This document shows positions 54,339 through 64,000 of a stretch of DNA of 64,000 nt, piece by piece. This DNA comes from Thalassocella blandensis. Lineage in GTDB: Bacteria; Pseudomonadota; Gammaproteobacteria; Pseudomonadales; Cellvibrionaceae. Made by a program: the position numbers and the translations under genes. Location of the stretch: NCBI GenBank assembly GCA_902141825.1, contig CABFPG010000008.1, positions 62,001-126,000 on the forward strand, read 5' to 3'. The notes under the pieces were generated by a model that saw only the letters and a program-made list of their open reading frames with translations, ran no database searches and had not been told where the DNA came from. Position 1 is the stretch's first letter, and each line of letters begins with the position of its first letter.

Positions 54339-56691
54339 TAAATTCTTCCTCCAAGCGTTTCACTATGGAGTTAATAGGGTTATTGATTTCTTCCTCATTA
54401 AGAGTGCGCGATGGATGCTGAAACGTCAAGTTAAAAGCAACACTTTTTCTTTTAGGATCAATGCCTTCGCCTGCATATACGTCAAACACCTTTAAGTTTT
54501 TCAGGTGTTCGCCAGCCTCCTCTTTCACGGCCGCCTCCAGCGCGCCCCAGGGCAAAGTGCGGTCCACAACCAAGGCCAAATCCCGGGCTACTTCTGGAAA
54601 GCGGGACACCACATCACAGGACGGAATCACTGCCTGACGCAGAGGGTCCAGATCCAGCTCAAACACAAATGCACTTTTTGGGATATCCAGCGCCTGCAAT
54701 ATTTGTGGGTGCAATGCGCCAACCTGACCAATTTTCTTCCCCTGCAAACTAATATCTGCGGTCTGACCCGGGTGTAAATAGTCGGCCTTGCCAGCAGCGA
54801 AACTGTATTCCAGCTTCCCAATATTGAGCAAAGCTTCAATATCACCCTTTATGTCATAGAAATCCACGTCCTTTTTATCGGAATGCCAACTTAGGCTGTT
54901 TTTTGACCCGTAAATTAACCCTGCAATACCGGCAATCTGCCTGGATTCTCCTTCAGCAGGATAAAACCTCAAACCCGTTTCAAAAATACGCACGCGATTC
55001 TTTTGTCGGTTGAGGTTGTACTTCAAAGTATTTACCAAACCAGGAATGAGCGTTGTGCGCATTGTGCTCATATCCGCACTTATGGGGTTCAACAATTCAA
55101 TTCCAGCACGCGAATCAAACATGGCATGAAGTTTAGGGTCGATAAAGCTATAGGTGATAACCTCCTGATAGCCTCTTGCTATTAGTTCACCCTCCAATAC
55201 CGGCACGTCAAACTGAGCCTCACTTCGCTCATCCAAGTGCCCAGGGATTCGCATTTCCGTCGTCGGCAGGTTGTTGTAACCGTATATTCTGGCCAGCTCT
55301 TCCAGCAAGTCCTCTTCAATAGCGATATCGAAGCGATAACTGGGGATTTCAAACACCCAACCTTGATCGCTGCTATCCAATAACTGCATACCGAGACGAG
55401 TTAAAATATCAACAACTTCGGCATCTGGAATCGCAAATCCCAAACCAGACTGGATACGCGCTTTCGCCAACTTCACTTGTTTAACCGCAGGAAGCTGGTC
55501 TTCCAGACTGGTATGGATGATAGGGCCAGCGTCTCCACCAACAATCTCGAGCAATAACTCCGTCGCACGCTCTATTGCCTGCTCACAGGCAGAAAAATCG
55601 ACGCCGCGCTCAAAACGATGAGATGAATCCGTATGCAATCCATAACTGCGAGCACGACCCGCAATAGCAACAGGGTGGAAAAATGCACTCTCAAGAAAAA
55701 TATTCTGCGTGGCTTCGCTAACCGCTGTGGACGCCCCACCCATGATCCCTGCCATGGCGATTGGGCCGCTTTCATCGGCAATAACCAAGGTATCGCTATT
55801 TAGCTTTATTTCCTGATCATCTAGTAACGTTATCTCTTCATCCTGCGTCGCCAGACGGACGTTAATACCACCACTGAGCTTGTCTTTATCAAACGCATGC
55901 ATTGGTTGGCCAAGCTCTAGCAAAACGTAGTTGGTCACATCCACTACGGCATCGATACTCCGCACACCACTGCGTCGCAACTTTTCCTGCAACCAAAGAG
56001 GGCTCGGGCAACTTACGTCAACACCATTAATCACACGACCAATATAACGCGAGCACGCCTCACCGGCATTCAGAGCCACCTCTCGTACTTCATCTATCGC
56101 AGGTTGTTGTGCAGCGATTACTGGGGAAGTCACTTCGCATTTATTTAATACGCCCACTTCGCGCGCCAAGCCCTTCACACTTAAGCAGTCACTGCGATTA
56201 GGCGTTAAATCCACCTCGATAATGCGATCATTTAACGACAGATACTCATTCAGATCTGTTCCAACCGGCGCGTCCTGAGGTAACTCCCACAGTCCGCTAT
56301 CATCATCACCGGCTTCTAATTCCGTTTGCGCACACAACATGCCGAAGGATTCGACTCCACGCAATTTGGCTTTCTTAATCTTGAAATCACCTGGCAGCTT
56401 AGCGCCAACGAGGGCAAATGGGATTTTGATTCCAGGCCGGGCATTCGGGGCTCCGCACACGACCTGCATCTCTCCATCCGGGGACCCAGCAACTTTACAC
56501 ACACGAAGCTTATCCGCATCGGGATGCTGCTCTGCTGAAAGAATTTCTCCTACAACAACCCCCGTAAATGTTCCAGCGACAGGCTCTACCGCATCTACTT
56601 CGAGGCCGGCCATAGTTACTTGGTCAACCAATTCTTGCGTGGAAATTTTGGGGCTTACCCATTCTCTCAACCAGGATTCACTGAATTTCAT
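54322..56691 (-). CDS. pheT: Phenylalanyl-tRNA synthetase beta subunit
   Basis: A 789-residue PheT, close to the E. coli length (795). A tRNA-binding OB domain occupies about 39-150, then B3/B4 editing ([29 protein letters not shown]), B5 and the core, and an anticodon-binding FDX-ACB domain at the end ([15 protein letters not shown]). It forms an alpha2-beta2 enzyme with PheS. The unusual point is the distance to pheS: ugd lies between. Overlap with ihfA by 17 bases suggests co-transcription. Confidence 0.97.
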   Translation of the reverse strand: MKFSESWLREWVSPKISTQELVDQVTMAGLEVDAVEPVAGTFTGVVVGEILSAEQHPDADKLRVCKVAGSPDGEMQVVCGAPNARPGIKIPFALVGAKLPGDFKIKKAKLRGVESFGMLCAQTELEAGDDDSGLWELPQDAPVGTDLNEYLSLNDRIIEVDLTPNRSDCLSVKGLAREVGVLNKCEVTSPVIAAQQPAIDEVREVALNAGEACSRYIGRVINGVDVSCPSPLWLQEKLRRSGVRSIDAVVDVTNYVLLELGQPMHAFDKDKLSGGINVRLATQDEEITLLDDQEIKLNSDTLVIADESGPIAMAGIMGGASTAVSEATQNIFLESAFFHPVAIAGRARSYGLHTDSSHRFERGVDFSACEQAIERATELLLEIVGGDAGPIIHTSLEDQLPAVKQVKLAKARIQSGLGFAIPDAEVVDILTRLGMQLLDSSDQGWVFEIPSYRFDIAIEEDLLEELARIYGYNNLPTTEMRIPGHLDERSEAQFDVPVLEGELIARGYQEVITYSFIDPKLHAMFDSRAGIELLNPISADMSTMRTTLIPGLVNTLKYNLNRQKNRVRIFETGLRFYPAEGESRQIAGIAGLIYGSKNSLSWHSDKKDVDFYDIKGDIEALLNIGKLEYSFAAGKADYLHPGQTADISLQGKKIGQVGALHPQILQALDIPKSAFVFELDLDPLRQAVIPSCDVVSRFPEVARDLALVVDRTLPWGALEAAVKEEAGEHLKNLKVFDVYAGEGIDPKRKSVAFNLTFQHPSRTLNEEEINNPINSIVKRLEEEFNAILR

Positions 56692-56731
56692 AAGATAAAA
56701 ATGCCGCTATTTTCAGAATAAAAGTATTAAA

Positions 56732-58069
56732 TTAGTTTATAGGGTGTTGGGGACGACCAATGGCGAAATGCGTAAAGCCTTTCTCCGCCATTAACTCGGG
56801 TTCGTAAAGATTACGACCATCAAACACGACTTTGGCATTCATAAGCTCGCCCACCGTTTTCCAGTCGGGAGAACGGAATGCAGACCACTCTGTGCAAACT
56901 ACCAAAGCATCGGCCTCTTTCAGCGCATCGTAAGCGCGTGCGCAAAACTGCAAATCTTCTCGTTCACCGTAAATGCGTTTTGTTTCTTCCATGGCTTCCG
57001 GGTCATACGCTTTAACCGTTACCCCTAATTCCCACATGGCTTCCATCAATACTCGAGATGGCGCTTCACGCATGTCATCGGTGTTTGGTTTAAATGCCAA
57101 GCCCCACAATGCCAATGTTTTTCCTTTTAAAGACTCACCAAAATAACGTTTGATTTTCTCCACTAACACCAACTTCTGGCTATCGTTAACTTTTTCTACG
57201 GCCGTGAGCAAATCTGCAGGCTCATCAATTCCGTTCGCAGTACGAACCAAGGCCTTTACATCTTTAGGGAAACAGGAACCACCGTAACCACATCCGGGGT
57301 AAATAAAACTGTAGCCAATGCGCGGATCGGAGCCTATCCCCTTACGTACCAGCTCAATATCGGCTCCCAGTTTTTCCGCAACACGCGAAAGCTCGTTCAT
57401 AAAACTGATTTTAGTTGCCAGCATGGCGTTGGCAGCATATTTGGTTAATTCCGCCGATCGCACATCCATGAACATGAGCTTGTCACGATTACGGTTAAAC
57501 GGCGCATACAGCTCCAACATTAATTTTTCCACGCGAGCAGATTCTGCACCGACGATAATACGGTCCGGCTTCATGAAGTCGCCAACCGCTGCTCCCTCTT
57601 TTAAAAATTCAGGATTGGATGCCACATCGAATGGAATTTCAACATTACGCTGCGCCAGAGTTTGAGCGATTTGATTTTTTACTTTGTCAGCACTTCCCAC
57701 CGGTACAGTGGATTTATTAATAACAAGACGATAATCCTGCATGTGCTCACCGACGGATTTAGCAACCTGCAAGACATAACGCAAATCGGCTGCGCCATCT
57801 TCATCTGGTGGTGTTCCCACGGCAATAAAAATAATTTCCGCGTAGTCCACGGCATCTTTGGCGCTGGTGGTAAACTTCAGACGCTCTTCGGCGACAGACT
57901 GTTTAACAATGTTTTCCAGGCCCGGTTCGTAAATCGGAATTTCGCCCTGACGCAGACGCTGAACTTTCGCTTCATCAATATCAACACACATGACTTGATG
58001 GCCAGAATGAGCCAGACAGGAACCGGTGACCAGGCCGACATAGCCTGTACCGAAAATTGAAACTCGCAT
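56732..58069 (-). CDS. ugd: UDP-glucose 6-dehydrogenase
   Basis: A 445-residue enzyme that oxidises UDP-glucose to UDP-glucuronate with two NAD. The N-terminal Rossmann motif is [10 protein letters not shown] (7-16), the catalytic Cys is C266 in [10 protein letters not shown], and there is a helical dimer core plus a C-terminal UDP-binding domain. A clear AAGAGG ribosome site precedes the ATG. It lies between pheS and pheT on the same strand, an insertion into a normally tight pair. The Wza-like gene 5 kb away and pgm at 27.6 kb suggest a shared link to uronate-containing polysaccharide. Confidence 0.95.
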   Translation of the reverse strand: MRVSIFGTGYVGLVTGSCLAHSGHQVMCVDIDEAKVQRLRQGEIPIYEPGLENIVKQSVAEERLKFTTSAKDAVDYAEIIFIAVGTPPDEDGAADLRYVLQVAKSVGEHMQDYRLVINKSTVPVGSADKVKNQIAQTLAQRNVEIPFDVASNPEFLKEGAAVGDFMKPDRIIVGAESARVEKLMLELYAPFNRNRDKLMFMDVRSAELTKYAANAMLATKISFMNELSRVAEKLGADIELVRKGIGSDPRIGYSFIYPGCGYGGSCFPKDVKALVRTANGIDEPADLLTAVEKVNDSQKLVLVEKIKRYFGESLKGKTLALWGLAFKPNTDDMREAPSRVLMEAMWELGVTVKAYDPEAMEETKRIYGEREDLQFCARAYDALKEADALVVCTEWSAFRSPDWKTVGELMNAKVVFDGRNLYEPELMAEKGFTHFAIGRPQHPIN

Positions 58070-58175
58070 AGCAACCTCTTAATTTATTGCTGTCAGATCC
58101 TTGAGGACCCCTATTATTTCATGGGATGTATTCTATTTAACGTCAATGAAAGTATCACTTAAGGAAGCGAGTTCA

Positions 58176-59198
<1,023 letters not shown>

Positions 59199-59250
59199 TC
59201 AAATTTATCGACCTGTACGGTCGGGGGGCGTTTCTACTCCGGTATAAAAA

Positions 59251-59276
59251 AAGGGAAGGGCCTAAGCTCTTCCCTT
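59251..59276 (-). terminator. Terminator or attenuator between rplT and pheS
   Basis: AAGGGAAG pairs with CTTCCCTT, followed on the minus strand by a run of seven T. Located between the ribosomal-protein genes and pheS. In E. coli this region holds an attenuator with a Phe-rich leader peptide; no such peptide is visible here. Confidence 0.8.
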
Positions 59277-59315
59277 GTTTCGGTTAACGGTGTGTTAACT
59301 TAAGGCTAGAAGCAC

Positions 59316-59675
59316 TTATGCTGCCAGTGCATCCTTCGCCTTCGCTACGATAGAAGCAAAAGCTGCTTTATCGTGAATTGCAAGATCTGCAAGTACACGT
59401 CTATCAAGCGCGATGTTAGCTTTTTTCAAGCCAGCGATTAAACGGCTGTAGCTCATACCTTCTGCACGTGATTGAGCATTGATACGAGTGATCCAAAGCG
59501 CACGGAAATTACGCTTCTTAACACGACGGTCACGGTAAGCGTATTGACCGGCTTTAATGACGGCTTGTTTTGCTACACGAAATACACGCGAACGTGCGCC
59601 GTAGTAACCTTTTGCTGCACTCAGCACTTTCTTGTGGCGACGACGCGCCTCAACTCCACGTTTTACTCGGGCCAT
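59316..59675 (-). CDS. rplT: 50S ribosomal protein L20
   Basis: A 119-residue L20: basic N-terminus with [18 protein letters not shown], then [20 protein letters not shown] and the C-terminal [10 protein letters not shown]. It assembles early into the 50S subunit and in many bacteria represses its own operon. It follows rpmI by 38 bases. Confidence 0.98.
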   Translation of the reverse strand: MARVKRGVEARRRHKKVLSAAKGYYGARSRVFRVAKQAVIKAGQYAYRDRRVKKRNFRALWITRINAQSRAEGMSYSRLIAGLKKANIALDRRVLADLAIHDKAAFASIVAKAKDALAA

Positions 59676-59713
59676 TGATTTATCCTCTTAAAATTGAATG
59701 AATTAACGCCCGA

Positions 59714-59908
59714 TTACTTGGCGCGCAACATACGATCGACTGCTGGTACGTCGGCAGCGTTTAGCATGTTAGTGCCACGCAGTTGACGCTTACGCTTAGT
59801 CGTCATTTTTGTAAGGATATGGCTTTTGAAAGCGTGTTTGTGCTTATAACCACCAGCGGTTTTTTTGAAACGCTTGGCGGCACCACTGTGTACTTTAGCT
59901 TTTGGCAT
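59714..59908 (-). CDS. rpmI: 50S ribosomal protein L35
   Basis: A 64-residue L35 with [33 protein letters not shown] and a C-terminal LRAK. It lies 154 bases downstream of infC and 38 before rplT in the standard order. Confidence 0.97.
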   Translation of the reverse strand: MPKAKVHSGAAKRFKKTAGGYKHKHAFKSHILTKMTTKRKRQLRGTNMLNAADVPAVDRMLRAK

Positions 59909-60062
59909 GGTGATATCTCCAATATTGAATGCCGAGGCATTCGAGTTTTGCTTCTAGGCCCCCTAGGCAGCTAAAAGCCCGGCGACCCTCTTGTTTTAAA
60001 AACCCGCAATGCGTGTTTTTAAAATTTGTGTAATATGTTTAATGGCGAAACTAATGTAGGAA

Positions 60063-60605
60063 TTACTTACGTTTCTTCGGTGCAAGCACCATAATGAGCT
60101 GGCGACCTTCCATCTTGGGATATTGTTCAACACTGGCTATTTCTTCCAGATCCACTTCTATCCGTTTCATCATTTCCATTCCAAGTTCCTGGTGGGCCAT
60201 TTCTCGGCCGCGGTAACGCAGAGATACTTTTGCCTTATCTCCGTGCTCCAGAAAACGCATCAAGGCTTTTAATTTTACCTTGTAATCGCCCTCTTCGGTG
60301 CCAGGACGGAATTTCATTTCCTTGACCTGCTGCTGCTTTTGCTTTTTACGTGCAGCCGCTTTGGCTTTTTTCGCTTCAAAGACGTGTTTCCCGTAATCCA
60401 TGATCTTGCAAACCACAGGGTCTGCGTCGGGAACAATGGCTACCAGATCCAATGACGCTGCTTGGGCAGCCGATATAGCGTCGTTTAAACTTACGATCCC
60501 TACCTGCTCGCCTTCTGCGTTAATAAGACGAACGTCACTCGCCTCGATTTGATCGTTGATTGCCGGTTTCTTGGATCGCCCTTTCGGATTGTCGCGACTA
60601 TTAAT
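60063..60605 (-). CDS. infC: Translation initiation factor IF-3 with ATT start
   Basis: A 180-residue IF-3, exactly the E. coli length. The start chosen is the ATT at 60605, which has a CAGGAG ribosome site ending 9 bases upstream. The ATG at 60650 would add 15 residues unlike the family. IF-3 rejects rare start codons, so an AUU start gives the known autorepression. Core segments: [20 protein letters not shown], then [16 protein letters not shown] and the C-terminal [18 protein letters not shown]. It follows thrS as in E. coli. Confidence 0.93.
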   Translation of the reverse strand: MNSRDNPKGRSKKPAINDQIEASDVRLINAEGEQVGIVSLNDAISAAQAASLDLVAIVPDADPVVCKIMDYGKHVFEAKKAKAAARKKQKQQQVKEMKFRPGTEEGDYKVKLKALMRFLEHGDKAKVSLRYRGREMAHQELGMEMMKRIEVDLEEIASVEQYPKMEGRQLIMVLAPKKRK

Positions 60606-60911
60606 GGTTTGAGTCTCCTGATGCCAGTCTCTGTTTTTATATTTGTTCAATATTAGTTTGAAACAAATCTTTTTGGTATTGCGGTAGCACTTTTCAATAC
60701 ATTGTCTTAAAACACTGTATCAAAACTGCCAATTCGCTAAATTTTAACCGGCTTTTTATGCCGGTCTGGTGGCGAGCCCGCATTGGGCTTACCACGGTTG
60801 TCTCTTGTGCTCTTAGCCGTTTGCTCTTGGATGCTAGTCTATACCAGCTACAACCAAGAGCCACCAATACATAAACCGCCTATTTTATCAGTTTATTGCC
60901 TTCAGCCCAAA

Positions 60912-62834
60912 TCAGGCAGATGTTCGCCCACGTTTAGCGATATCTTCCGCCAATTTAGCTGCAAATTGATCAACCGAGAATGTTCCGAGATCTTCGCCGC
61001 TCCGAGTGCGCACTGAAATGGTGTTGTTTTCGAGCTCTTGATCGCCTACAACAAGAAGGTAAGGCACCTTCTGTACGGTGTGCTCGCGGATTTTAAAGCC
61101 GATTTTTTCATTTCTCAAGTCAGATTTTACTCTATATCCTTGATTTTGCAGTAAGTTCTCAACTTTTTGAGCATATTCTGCCTGTTTGTCCGTAATATTT
61201 AGTATTACAGCCTGCTCTGGTGCAAGCCAAACAGGGAATGCGCCTTCATAGTTTTCTATCAAAATGCCGATAAAACGCTCAAACGAGCCCAATATTGCCC
61301 GATGGAGCATCACAGGCACCTGCCGAGACCCATCTTCTGCAACATATTGTGCATCCAGACGCGCCGGCATTGAGAAATCCACCTGAATTGTCCCGCACTG
61401 CCACACCCGGCCAATACAGTCTTTTAAGGAGAATTCAATTTTTGGCCCATAAAAAGCCCCCTCTCCCGGCAATAGACTCCAATCCAGACCTTTTGCATCC
61501 AGCGCATCCGCCAGGGCTTTTTCAGATTTATCCCATATTTCATCCGTTCCAACACGCTCCTCAGGGCGAGTAGACAGGCGAATAATTACGTCATCAAAGC
61601 CAAAGTCGCGATAAACCTCGAACAGCAAATCAGTGAATATTGACACTTCGTGCTGAATTGCCTCTTCAGTACAAAAGATATGCGCATCGTCCTGCGTAAA
61701 ACCACGAACCCGCATTAACCCCTGCAAAGTTCCAGACGCTTCATTACGATGGCATGAGCCAAACTCAGCGAGTCGCAACGGCAGATCCCGGTAACTTTTT
61801 AATCCCTGGTTAAACACTTGAATATGACAAGGACAGTTCATCGGCTTCACCGCATAATCGCGGGCCTCCGATTCCACAGTGAACATATTGTCTCTAAACT
61901 TTTCCCAGTGACCAGATTTTTCCCAAAGGGTGCGCTCTACCACTTGCGGCGTTTTAATTTCCTGGTACCCGTTATTTCGCTGCACATCACGAATATAACT
62001 TTCAACCGCAGTATAAATACTCCAGCCCTTAGGGTGCCAAAAAATCATTCCAGGAGCTTCTTCCTGGATATGGAAGTAATCATATTTTTTCCCCAGCTTC
62101 CGGTGGTCACGCTTAACCGCTTCCTCCAAAAACTGCAGGTGCTTCTTCAATTGCTTTTTGTCCGGCCACGCCGTACCGTAAATTCTCTGCAACATTTTGT
62201 TGTCCGAGTCACCACGCCAATAAGCGCCTGATACTCGCATCAACTTAAAATGCTCACAAAAGCGCATGTTCGGTACGTGCGGACCACGGCACATATCGAC
62301 ATACTCTTCATGATAGTAGAGGCCTGGCTGGTCATCCTTGGATATATCCTGATCCAGAATTTCGATTTTATAAGGCTCATCTCGCTCGACGAACACATCT
62401 CGCGCTTCCTGCCAGCTGACTTTCTTTTTCACAACATCGTAGTGAGTTGCTGCCAATTGCTTCATTCTAGCTTCGAGTTTTTCAATATCTTCGTCTGTGA
62501 GCATATGCTCCATATCGATATCGTAGTAGAAGCCGTTTTCAATGGTAGGCCCAATGGCCATTTTTGCATCCGGCCACAATTGTTTAACTGCGTGCCCAAT
62601 CAGGTGAGCGCATGAATGCCGGATTATTTCCAGACCGTCTTCATCTTTCGCCGTAAATATTGTTAATTCTGCGTCAGCACTGATGATGTCAAAAGCATCA
62701 ACACGCTCACCATTCACACGACCTCCAATGGTCGCCTTAGCCAGGCCAGGTCCAATATCCTGAGCCACCTGCAATACCGTTACAGGTGTGTCAAATTCGC
62801 GCTTAGAGCCATCGGGTAAAGTGATTACAGGCAT
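60912..62834 (-). CDS. thrS: Threonyl-tRNA synthetase
   Basis: A 640-residue class II synthetase. The TGS domain is 1-62 and the editing domain with [16 protein letters not shown] is at about 73-90. The core carries [10 protein letters not shown] (zinc Cys), [13 protein letters not shown], and [18 protein letters not shown]; an anticodon domain follows. A GAAGGAT ribosome site precedes the ATG. It heads the translation operon. The E. coli gene is autoregulated by a tRNA-like leader; no such leader could be confirmed by eye. Confidence 0.97.
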   Translation of the reverse strand: MPVITLPDGSKREFDTPVTVLQVAQDIGPGLAKATIGGRVNGERVDAFDIISADAELTIFTAKDEDGLEIIRHSCAHLIGHAVKQLWPDAKMAIGPTIENGFYYDIDMEHMLTDEDIEKLEARMKQLAATHYDVVKKKVSWQEARDVFVERDEPYKIEILDQDISKDDQPGLYYHEEYVDMCRGPHVPNMRFCEHFKLMRVSGAYWRGDSDNKMLQRIYGTAWPDKKQLKKHLQFLEEAVKRDHRKLGKKYDYFHIQEEAPGMIFWHPKGWSIYTAVESYIRDVQRNNGYQEIKTPQVVERTLWEKSGHWEKFRDNMFTVESEARDYAVKPMNCPCHIQVFNQGLKSYRDLPLRLAEFGSCHRNEASGTLQGLMRVRGFTQDDAHIFCTEEAIQHEVSIFTDLLFEVYRDFGFDDVIIRLSTRPEERVGTDEIWDKSEKALADALDAKGLDWSLLPGEGAFYGPKIEFSLKDCIGRVWQCGTIQVDFSMPARLDAQYVAEDGSRQVPVMLHRAILGSFERFIGILIENYEGAFPVWLAPEQAVILNITDKQAEYAQKVENLLQNQGYRVKSDLRNEKIGFKIREHTVQKVPYLLVVGDQELENNTISVRTRSGEDLGTFSVDQFAAKLAEDIAKRGRTSA

Positions 62835-63329
62835 GATCTATCCTTCTTCAGTGGTGACCCGTACCAAAGGCCACTTGATCGTCAATAAAAATGATGCGCT
62901 TGAACTCCCATGCATTTGCCAAGAACGGCTATCGCAGGATTTTTCAGGCACTTTAAAATCGGGCGCGCATAGTACCATTGCCAGCGTAAAACATCTATTC
63001 AATGCAACGTCGTGGTCACTTTATCCCCCTCAACGCGAAAGCCCATTATTTTCAAGGCTTTGCAACTATTGACAGCGCCGACAAATCACCTAAGATGCCC
63101 TGCTGATATCCAGGCATTCAGCTTACATAACACAGGATTTTGGTTAATAACGGGTATTTATTTGAGAATTTATCTCCAGACGACGCAAATTCACCCTATA
63201 TTCTATGGACTGAGAAAGCTGGAACCCTTGGAATATCCGAACTCTTGAGAACAAACGCCCTGACCCATTTTTCAGCTAAAGCCCGCCGGATAATACAACT
63301 AACATTGATGAAATAACTTTTGGTCACCT
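62835..63329. other. Divergent region between thrS and the export gene
   Basis: About 495 bases with promoters for both neighbours expected. The thrS leader lies at the left. No distinct regulatory motif or intact gene is recognised. Confidence 0.5.
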
Positions 63330-64000
63330 ATGTTTCGCACACTTGTACTTTTTTTAACATTTTGCCTGTCCTCATCACTTGCGCTAGCACAAGCACCCAC
63401 CCAACAGCAGATTGAGCAATTTAAAAGACTCTCTCCAGAGCAGCAAAGAGCACTCGCAGAATCAATGGGTATCGACATTTCACAGTATGTTGGCACTGGC
63501 GGCTCAGCAACCACAAGCAGCATGCCCAGCGAGCCAGTCAGCGGAAGACGTCAAAGTACGACGCTCACGAGCGACAACGGCGATGAAATTGAAAAAATAA
63601 CTGCAGAAGGAACGGACTTGCCATCTCTGAGAGAGGACAATGAAGAGGAAGATACGGGTGACGAACCTCTCAAACTCTTCGGCTATGATATTTTCCAGTA
63701 CGGTGCAGAATCATTCACTCCAGCAACCGACATCCCCATTCCTGCAGACTACATTCTCGGGCCTGGTGACACCATCGTCGTACAACTCTACGGCAAAGAA
63801 AACACCACCCACACCCTCACCTTAAATCGCGAAGGCAACGTAAACTTCCCCAACATTGGCCCGGTTAGTTTGTCAGGTCTGTCTTTCGACTACATGAAAA
63901 ACAAAATCGACGAAATAGTCCGCGAGCAGATGATCGGAGTTAAAAGCTCTGTCACGATGGGAAGCTTACGCACCATTCGCATTTTCGTACTGGGTGAAGC
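63330..64000 (+). CDS. Wza-like polysaccharide export protein, 5' part
   Basis: A frame from the ATG at 63330 stays open for 223 codons to the window end, so the gene is incomplete here. Signal peptide is about 1-20 (ending ALAQA). A low-complexity acidic stretch follows (about 85-110), then the poly-export domain: PADYILGPGDTIVVQLYGKE, a strand with LNREGNVNFPNIGPV, and the start of an SLBB-like repeat (TIRIFVLGEA). These outer-membrane pores export capsule or exopolysaccharide. The C-terminal part lies outside the window. Confidence 0.88.
   Translation, partial: MFRTLVLFLTFCLSSSLALAQAPTQQQIEQFKRLSPEQQRALAESMGIDISQYVGTGGSATTSSMPSEPVSGRRQSTTLTSDNGDEIEKITAEGTDLPSLREDNEEEDTGDEPLKLFGYDIFQYGAESFTPATDIPIPADYILGPGDTIVVQLYGKENTTHTLTLNREGNVNFPNIGPVSLSGLSFDYMKNKIDEIVREQMIGVKSSVTMGSLRTIRIFVLGE

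Noticed and set aside
62835-62960. tRNA-like operator in the thrS leader
   Set aside because: I could not fold a threonine-anticodon-like arm by eye, so none is claimed.

Overview
The window is a piece of a gammaproteobacterial chromosome. The conserved gene orders (lexA-sulA-unknowns-topA ... usp-uup-slt, and thrS-infC-rpmI-rplT-pheS-pheT-ihfA-merR) resemble those of Pseudomonas and relatives. The secreted GH20 hexosaminidase, the STN-type TonB receptor and the general protein style suggest a marine polysaccharide-degrading lineage close to Cellvibrionaceae (Teredinibacter/Saccharophagus-like). That placement is inference from memory of these families, not a search.

Layout: (1) 0.2-6.2 kb, minus strand: a type VI secretion tube/spike cluster (hcp, vgrG, DUF6484, DUF2169 adaptor, PAAR-like DUF4150, TIGR02270 protein), with a hairpin terminator or attenuator between hcp and vgrG. 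(2) 6.9-12.7 kb: SOS operon lexA-sulA under tandem LexA boxes, then two conserved unknowns and topA on the opposite strand. (3) 13-29.2 kb: housekeeping genes: universal stress protein, Uup-type ABC-F ATPase, lytic transglycosylase, a CheZ-motif unknown, a glutaredoxin-like protein, a DUF5610 protein, an FHA protein divergent from a PP2C phosphatase, a DUF481 outer-membrane protein, rapA and pgm. (4) 29.4-42.1 kb: a 12.6-kb integrated element in the 3' end of an intact tRNA-Pro(GGG), bounded by a 46-bp direct repeat. (5) 42.1-44.9 kb: an AT-rich, gene-poor scar with a decayed gene and a possible small hydrophobic peptide. (6) 44.9-53.5 kb: GH20 hexosaminidase, a periplasmic unknown, a sugar-efflux MFS protein, a frameshifted TonB-dependent receptor and a lipoprotein. 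(7) 53.7-62.8 kb, minus strand: the translation operon thrS-infC-rpmI-rplT-pheS-[ugd]-pheT-ihfA-merR, with ugd unusually lying between pheS and pheT. (8) 63.3 kb to the end: the 5' part of a Wza-like polysaccharide export gene.

The most interesting item is the element in (4). It encodes a tyrosine integrase, AlpA/Xis-like regulators, a zinc-finger-only primase-like protein, a YdaU-like protein, a RecA/DnaB-type helicase, a podovirus scaffold-like protein, a very large internal-virion-like protein, a PC4-type ssDNA-binding protein and a CI/Cro-like regulator. It has no terminase, portal, major capsid or tail gene. At its tRNA-distal-from-integrase end is a two-gene cargo module: a protein with an EVE/PUA-like reader pattern plus a membrane coiled-coil protein. 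This content fits a phage satellite that would remodel and ride in the particles of a podovirus-like helper while carrying a candidate anti-phage system. Repeated TACTGCA sites near both ends look like integrase/excisionase arm sites.

The replication, packaging-interference and defence roles are inferences. The att repeat, the gene inventory and the absence of structural genes are read directly from the sequence.
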